A stretch of 18,151 bases of DNA from an uncultured Bacteroidales bacterium (lineage in GTDB: Bacteria > Bacteroidota > Bacteroidia > Bacteroidales > Lentimicrobiaceae): assembly GCA_937894795.1 (NCBI GenBank), contig CALCQV010000084.1, positions 1-18,151 of the forward strand, given 5' to 3'. Below, piece by piece: positions 14,958-18,151 of the stretch; the stretch's first letter is position 1, and every line of letters begins with the position of its first letter. Position numbers and translations under genes: made by a program. The notes below the pieces were generated by a model. The model saw nothing but the letters and a program-made list of their open reading frames with translations, made no database searches and was not told where the DNA came from.

Positions 14958-16859
14958 TCAGTAGGCTCTTTCGTTCCGTCCTTCAATATAGTTTATAAAT
15001 GCCCTGTTAACTACCTTGTTCCCGCCGGGTGTGGGAAAGTTGCCAGTAAAGTACCAGTCGCCGGTATTGTTGGAAATTGCCTGATGCAGGTCTTCAATGG
15101 TCTGGTATACAATCTGCACTTCGGCATTGCATCCCTGAGGTGTTACCAGTTCAGATATTTTGGCAGAGATCTGGCTGGCAGTAAATGGACGGTAAATATC
15201 TTTAACATAATTCACTACCTGTTCCTTAGGCAGGAATTCCTGTTCTTTTGATTTACGATAAACCTCATTGATGATATGCGACTGGTTGGTTTCACGCAAC
15301 AGTTCAATGGCAGCGTTGAAAGCTATGAAATCACCAAGGATGGCCATATCAATACCATAACAGTCAGGGTACCTGATCTGCGGTGCCGATGAGGCAACAA
15401 CAATTTTTTTAGGACCCAGCCGGTCAAGTATCCTGATAATACTTTTCCTGAGTGTGGTTCCCCTGACAATTGAATCGTCAATGACCACCAGATTATCCGT
15501 ACCGGTATTTATTACGCCATAGGTAACATCATAAACGTGTGCGACAAGGTCATCACGGGCGGTATCCTGTGTAATAAAAGTGCGGAGTTTGATATCCTTC
15601 ACAGCCACTTTCTCAATACGGGGTTTAAGGGTCATGATCTGGTCAATGATTGCCGGTGTTAGATTCCCGGCATTTTTCAGCAACTGATCCTTTTTGATAT
15701 TATCGCAGAAGTGGTCAAGTTCCTCTACCAGTCCGTAAAATGCATCGGCGGCAGTATTGGGTATATAGGAGAATACGGTGTTTTTGATATCATGTCCTAC
15801 TGCATCCAGTATGGCAGGTGTAAGAGCCTTGCCCAATCTTTTACGTTCACGGTAAATCTCAACATCGGTACCGCGACTGAAATATATTCGCTCAAACGAA
15901 CAGGCTTTCAATGGAGCAGGTGCCAGTATCTGATGCTGGGCAGTGGTGCCGTCTTTTCGAATAATGAGTGCATTACCCGGATTAATTTCCTTTACCTTAT
16001 GAAATGGAACATTCATGGCTGTTTGGATCACCGGTCGCTCAGAAGCCACAATCACCACTTCATCATCATGATAATAGAAGGCAGGACGGATTCCGGCAGG
16101 ATCGCGGAATACAAAGGCATCTCCATGACCGAACATCCCGGCAATGGCATAACCGCCATCCCAGCTGTAGGAGGCATTCTTCAATATACTAACCACATCA
16201 AGTGAAGATGCAATCAAGGGAGTTATCTCCTTTTTGCTATACCCTTCATTCTTATACCTGGCATATAACCGTTCATTTTCTTCATCGAGGAAATGCCCGA
16301 TCTTTTCCAGAATAGTTATGGTATCAGAGGTTTGTACCGGGTATTGACCAAGATCAACAAGCCTGTTGAAAAGCTCATCCACATTGGTCATATTGAAGTT
16401 TCCGGCAAGTACCAGATTGCGGGTCATCCAGTTATTGGCCCTGTATACAGGATGAAGATTCTGTACACTATTCTTGCCAAAAGTACCATAGCGCAGGTGG
16501 CCCATAAATAGTTCACCGGCAAATCCTGTGGCATGTTTCAGGCCATGAAGGTCATTAAGACGACCGGGAACCTCTTTTGCATACCTGTTTATTTCACCAT
16601 AAGCAGCATTAAAGACATCCGCAATTGGGGTATTTGTATTGGAACGATGCCTGTCAATATATTTATTGCCGGGTACCGGGTCAAACTTAATGCAGGCTAT
16701 TCCGGCACCGTCTTGTCCGCGGTTGTGCTGTTTTTCCATCAGCAGGTGAAGCTTATTAAGCCCCCACGTTGATGTGCCATAACGGCTCAGGTAATACTCC
16801 AAAGGCTTGAGCAATCTAACCATGGCAATTCCGCATTCATGTTTTATCTGCTCGCTCAT
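14958..16859 (-). CDS. Long PurF-like amidophosphoribosyltransferase (class II glutamine amidotransferase)
   Basis: A 633-residue cytoplasmic protein with two domains. The N-terminal Ntn glutaminase has its nucleophile candidate Cys9 in HECGIA, preceded by an 8-residue leader that PurF-type enzymes remove. NRGQDGAGIA (46-55), GHLRYGTFG and AGNFNMTN follow. The phosphoribosyltransferase half has FRDPAGIRPAF, RTFITQDTARDD and the PRPP-binding VVIDDSIVRGTT (458-469), then YPDCYGIDMA. PurF makes phosphoribosylamine from PRPP and glutamine, the first step of purine synthesis. The protein is well over 100 residues longer than E. coli or B. subtilis PurF. The extra length includes an insertion around residues 375-425 and a long C-terminal extension. 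Bacteroidota often carry such a long form. Whether it is the main PurF or a paralogue with another acceptor is not clear. It is convergent with the glycan run and divergent from the GNAT gene. Confidence 0.85.
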   Translation of the reverse strand: MSEQIKHECGIAMVRLLKPLEYYLSRYGTSTWGLNKLHLLMEKQHNRGQDGAGIACIKFDPVPGNKYIDRHRSNTNTPIADVFNAAYGEINRYAKEVPGRLNDLHGLKHATGFAGELFMGHLRYGTFGKNSVQNLHPVYRANNWMTRNLVLAGNFNMTNVDELFNRLVDLGQYPVQTSDTITILEKIGHFLDEENERLYARYKNEGYSKKEITPLIASSLDVVSILKNASYSWDGGYAIAGMFGHGDAFVFRDPAGIRPAFYYHDDEVVIVASERPVIQTAMNVPFHKVKEINPGNALIIRKDGTTAQHQILAPAPLKACSFERIYFSRGTDVEIYRERKRLGKALTPAILDAVGHDIKNTVFSYIPNTAADAFYGLVEELDHFCDNIKKDQLLKNAGNLTPAIIDQIMTLKPRIEKVAVKDIKLRTFITQDTARDDLVAHVYDVTYGVINTGTDNLVVIDDSIVRGTTLRKSIIRILDRLGPKKIVVASSAPQIRYPDCYGIDMAILGDFIAFNAAIELLRETNQSHIINEVYRKSKEQEFLPKEQVVNYVKDIYRPFTASQISAKISELVTPQGCNAEVQIVYQTIEDLHQAISNNTGDWYFTGNFPTPGGNKVVNRAFINYIEGRNERAY

Positions 16860-16863
16860 ATCA

Positions 16864-16894
16864 TTTGGATGTTTTGATTATTCTGATATATTTG
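16864..16894 (+). promoter_or_regulatory. Full Bacteroidota promoter for the GNAT and DUF4476-like genes
   Basis: TTTG at 16864-16867, a 19-base spacer, and TATATTTG at 16887-16894 match the Bacteroidota housekeeping promoter (-33 TTTG, -7 TAnnTTTG). Transcription should start near 16900, giving a leader of about 100 bases before ATG 16999. The -33 box starts only 4 bases from the start codon of the divergent PurF-like gene. Confidence 0.7.
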
Positions 16895-16924
16895 TGGTGT
16901 AAATCATTCACTGAAAAAGAGGTG

Positions 16925-16932
16925 CAAAATTA
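16925..16932 (-). promoter_or_regulatory. -7 promoter element for the PurF-like gene
   Basis: Read on the minus strand this is TAATTTTG, an exact TAnnTTTG match, 65 bases before the ATG at 16859. No clear -33 TTTG lies at the right distance. The predicted transcript would start just outside the plus-strand GNAT promoter and run through it, so the two divergent promoters would overlap. Confidence 0.5.
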
Positions 16933-16998
16933 AGCATTTTCTTCTGATAGTGACCCGGCATCCTGATGAACGGATTATTGACATTAAACATTCTAACG

Positions 16999-17454
16999 AT
17001 GGAAAAGATTACAATTAGACACGCAACAATGGAAGATATGCCATTTATTGTTGAAAGTCAGGTTAAAATGGCACTGGAAACGGAAGGCATGATTTTAAAA
17101 AAAACAACTGCAACCAATGGGGTACAGGCGGTTTTTAATAATCCGCTCAAGGGTTTTTATGTTGTGGGTGAATCAGAAAGCACCCTCTGCTCCTGTTTGA
17201 TGATTACCCCCGAATGGAGTGACTGGCGGAATAATTGGGTTTGGTGGATACAATCGGTTTTTGTCACTCCTGAAATGCGCAATTCGGGGGTTTTCAAGCT
17301 CATGTATCACTACATTAAAGCCTTGGTTGTTCAGCATGAAGATGTTGCCGGGATAAGGCTCTATGTTGACAATACAAACACGAGGGCCCGGGAAGTATAT
17401 AAGCGCATTGGTATGAGTGATGAACACTACCGGATGTTTGAATGGATGAAATAA
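16999..17454 (+). CDS. GNAT-family N-acetyltransferase
   Basis: A 151-residue cytoplasmic acetyl-CoA-dependent acyltransferase. Starting at ATG 16999 (MEKITIRHATMEDMPFIVE) gives the usual GNAT N-terminus; ATG 16966 would add 11 residues with no family match. The acetyl-CoA-binding region is VFVTPEMRNSGVFKLMYHYI (87-106), with R-N-S-G-V in place of the common R/Q-x-x-G-x-G/A loop. The C-terminal YVDNTNTRAREVYKRIGM (122-139) is the standard GNAT late motif. The WRNNWVWWIQS segment (76-86) is rich in tryptophan. The substrate is unknown: small molecule or protein N-terminus are both possible. It has its own strong promoter and is followed 13 bases later by the DUF4476-like gene, so they are probably co-transcribed. 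Confidence 0.88.
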   Translation: MEKITIRHATMEDMPFIVESQVKMALETEGMILKKTTATNGVQAVFNNPLKGFYVVGESESTLCSCLMITPEWSDWRNNWVWWIQSVFVTPEMRNSGVFKLMYHYIKALVVQHEDVAGIRLYVDNTNTRAREVYKRIGMSDEHYRMFEWMK

Positions 17455-17467
17455 AAAAAACAAATTT

Positions 17468-18151
17468 ATGAGATCAATTATCGCAATTTTATTCATCAGC
17501 CTTTTGGCTACAGGCATTTATGCACAAAATCCATTAAATTGCAGGGGACCGCTACCGGAGAATATTTTCAGGCAGAAACACAAGTCAGTAATGATGCAAA
17601 GCAATGAGAACCTGAAGCTTGATGTGGCAGCTGCCATTGCTATGGAAAACTGCATGACCGCTGAGCAGGTGAAGAGCATAGCCGCCCTGTTCAATGACGA
17701 CTACCTTAGGCTTGATTTTGCAAGGCATGCCTTTGTAAATACAGTTGATAAGCATAATTTCTATTTTGTTTACGATGCTTTCACCTACTTATCCACTGTT
17801 TTCATGCTGCATGATTATGTACAGTCTTATGACCGGCATCCACATGATTACTTGCCACCGGTGGAACCTCCTGTAGCACCTCCCACAATTGTACCTTGTA
17901 ACGTCTCTCCGGCTCAATTTGATGATATGATCCAATCTATCAGGCAGGAAAGTTTCAAATCCACTAAAATGTCTCTTGCCCGGAATATCATAAAGTCAAA
18001 TCCATGCTTCACTTCCAATCAGATCAAGGATATTGTGTTGGAATTTGCCTTCGAAAGCGGGCGACTTGAAATAGCTAAATTCGCCTGGGATTATACGGTG
18101 GATAAAGAGAACATCATAGGGAAGAGAACGGGTCATATGAAATTTAAGCTT
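17468..18151 (+). CDS. Secreted tandem DUF4476-like protein, truncated by the window end
   Basis: Starting at ATG 17468, 228 codons are open to the edge with no stop. Residues 1-19 (MRSIIAILFISLLATGIYA) form a Sec signal peptide. Two copies of a helical repeat follow, at about 34-118 and from 151. Both share a K-x-x-x-A/L...I...C-x-T/S-x-x-Q-I/V-K-x-I core and then R-L-x-x-A/F-x-x-A...T-V-D-K. This fits DUF4476, a Bacteroidota domain of unknown function in secreted or periplasmic proteins. The copies are joined by a proline-rich linker (129-143). In copy 1 the motif continues NFYFVYDAFTYLS; in copy 2 it breaks off after TVDKEN (residue 215) into unrelated residues. The domain call is from memory of the family. 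No enzymatic residues are evident. Confidence 0.75.
   Translation, partial: MRSIIAILFISLLATGIYAQNPLNCRGPLPENIFRQKHKSVMMQSNENLKLDVAAAIAMENCMTAEQVKSIAALFNDDYLRLDFARHAFVNTVDKHNFYFVYDAFTYLSTVFMLHDYVQSYDRHPHDYLPPVEPPVAPPTIVPCNVSPAQFDDMIQSIRQESFKSTKMSLARNIIKSNPCFTSNQIKDIVLEFAFESGRLEIAKFAWDYTVDKENIIGKRTGHMKFKL

Noticed and set aside
14608..15251. Overlapping plus-strand frames around the mannosyltransferase end
   Set aside because: They lie out of frame with the conserved PIG-V-like sequence or antisense to the PurF-like gene and show cysteine-rich, non-protein-like composition.
15711..16205. Long open frame on the plus strand inside the PurF-like gene
   Set aside because: It is antisense to well-conserved motifs of the PurF-like protein and has no domain features; it is a shadow of that gene.

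Overview
This window looks like chromosomal or metagenomic DNA from a member of the Bacteroidota. Four things point that way: a secreted protein with a C-terminal type IX secretion (T9SS) sorting domain, matches to the Bacteroidota promoter consensus (TTTG, 19 bp, TAnnTTTG), A-rich start regions without a clear Shine-Dalgarno, and a tandem DUF4476-like secreted protein. I cannot name a genus. I saw no tRNA, rRNA, CRISPR array or transposase gene.

Layout. (1) 1-491: a perfect 25-bp inverted repeat at the left edge (1-25 / 71-95), then a small XRE-type regulator with a C-terminal coiled coil. (2) 638-3313: a large secreted T9SS cargo protein built from two copies of an unrecognised unit of about 390 residues. 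(3) 3409-5229, minus strand: a polytopic membrane protein of GT-C glycosyltransferase type with a soluble C-terminal domain. (4) 5421-14956, plus strand: a run of six glycan genes. These are a second GT-C-like protein with a soluble tail, a methyltransferase/GT2 fusion, an ArnT/GT39-like transferase, a GtrB/DPM1-like polyprenyl-phosphate glycosyltransferase, a third GT-C-like protein with a soluble tail, and a PIG-V-like mannosyltransferase whose frame is broken. (5) 14958-16859, minus strand: a long PurF-like amidophosphoribosyltransferase. Its stop codon lies one base from that of the broken mannosyltransferase. (6) 16999-18151, plus strand: a GNAT acetyltransferase and a secreted tandem DUF4476-like protein that is cut by the window end.

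How the genes may work together. The GT2 enzymes (7520-8956 and 10519-11481) have the hallmarks of polyprenyl-phosphate sugar synthases. The GT-C proteins (3409-5229, 5421-7517, 9039-10514, 11474-13831 and the broken 13870-14956) are of the kind that use such lipid-linked sugars on the outer face of the inner membrane. I see no Wzx, Wzy, initiating phosphoglycosyltransferase or nucleotide-sugar synthesis gene. The locus therefore reads as a lipid-linked sugar transfer module that decorates a glycan, lipid or protein made elsewhere, rather than a complete O-antigen cluster. Three of the GT-C proteins, one of them on the opposite strand, end in what looks like the same beta-sandwich (CBM-like) domain. 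This is the most distinctive pattern in the window. The glycan region is visibly more AT-rich than the PurF-like/GNAT side, which suits an accessory island next to housekeeping DNA.
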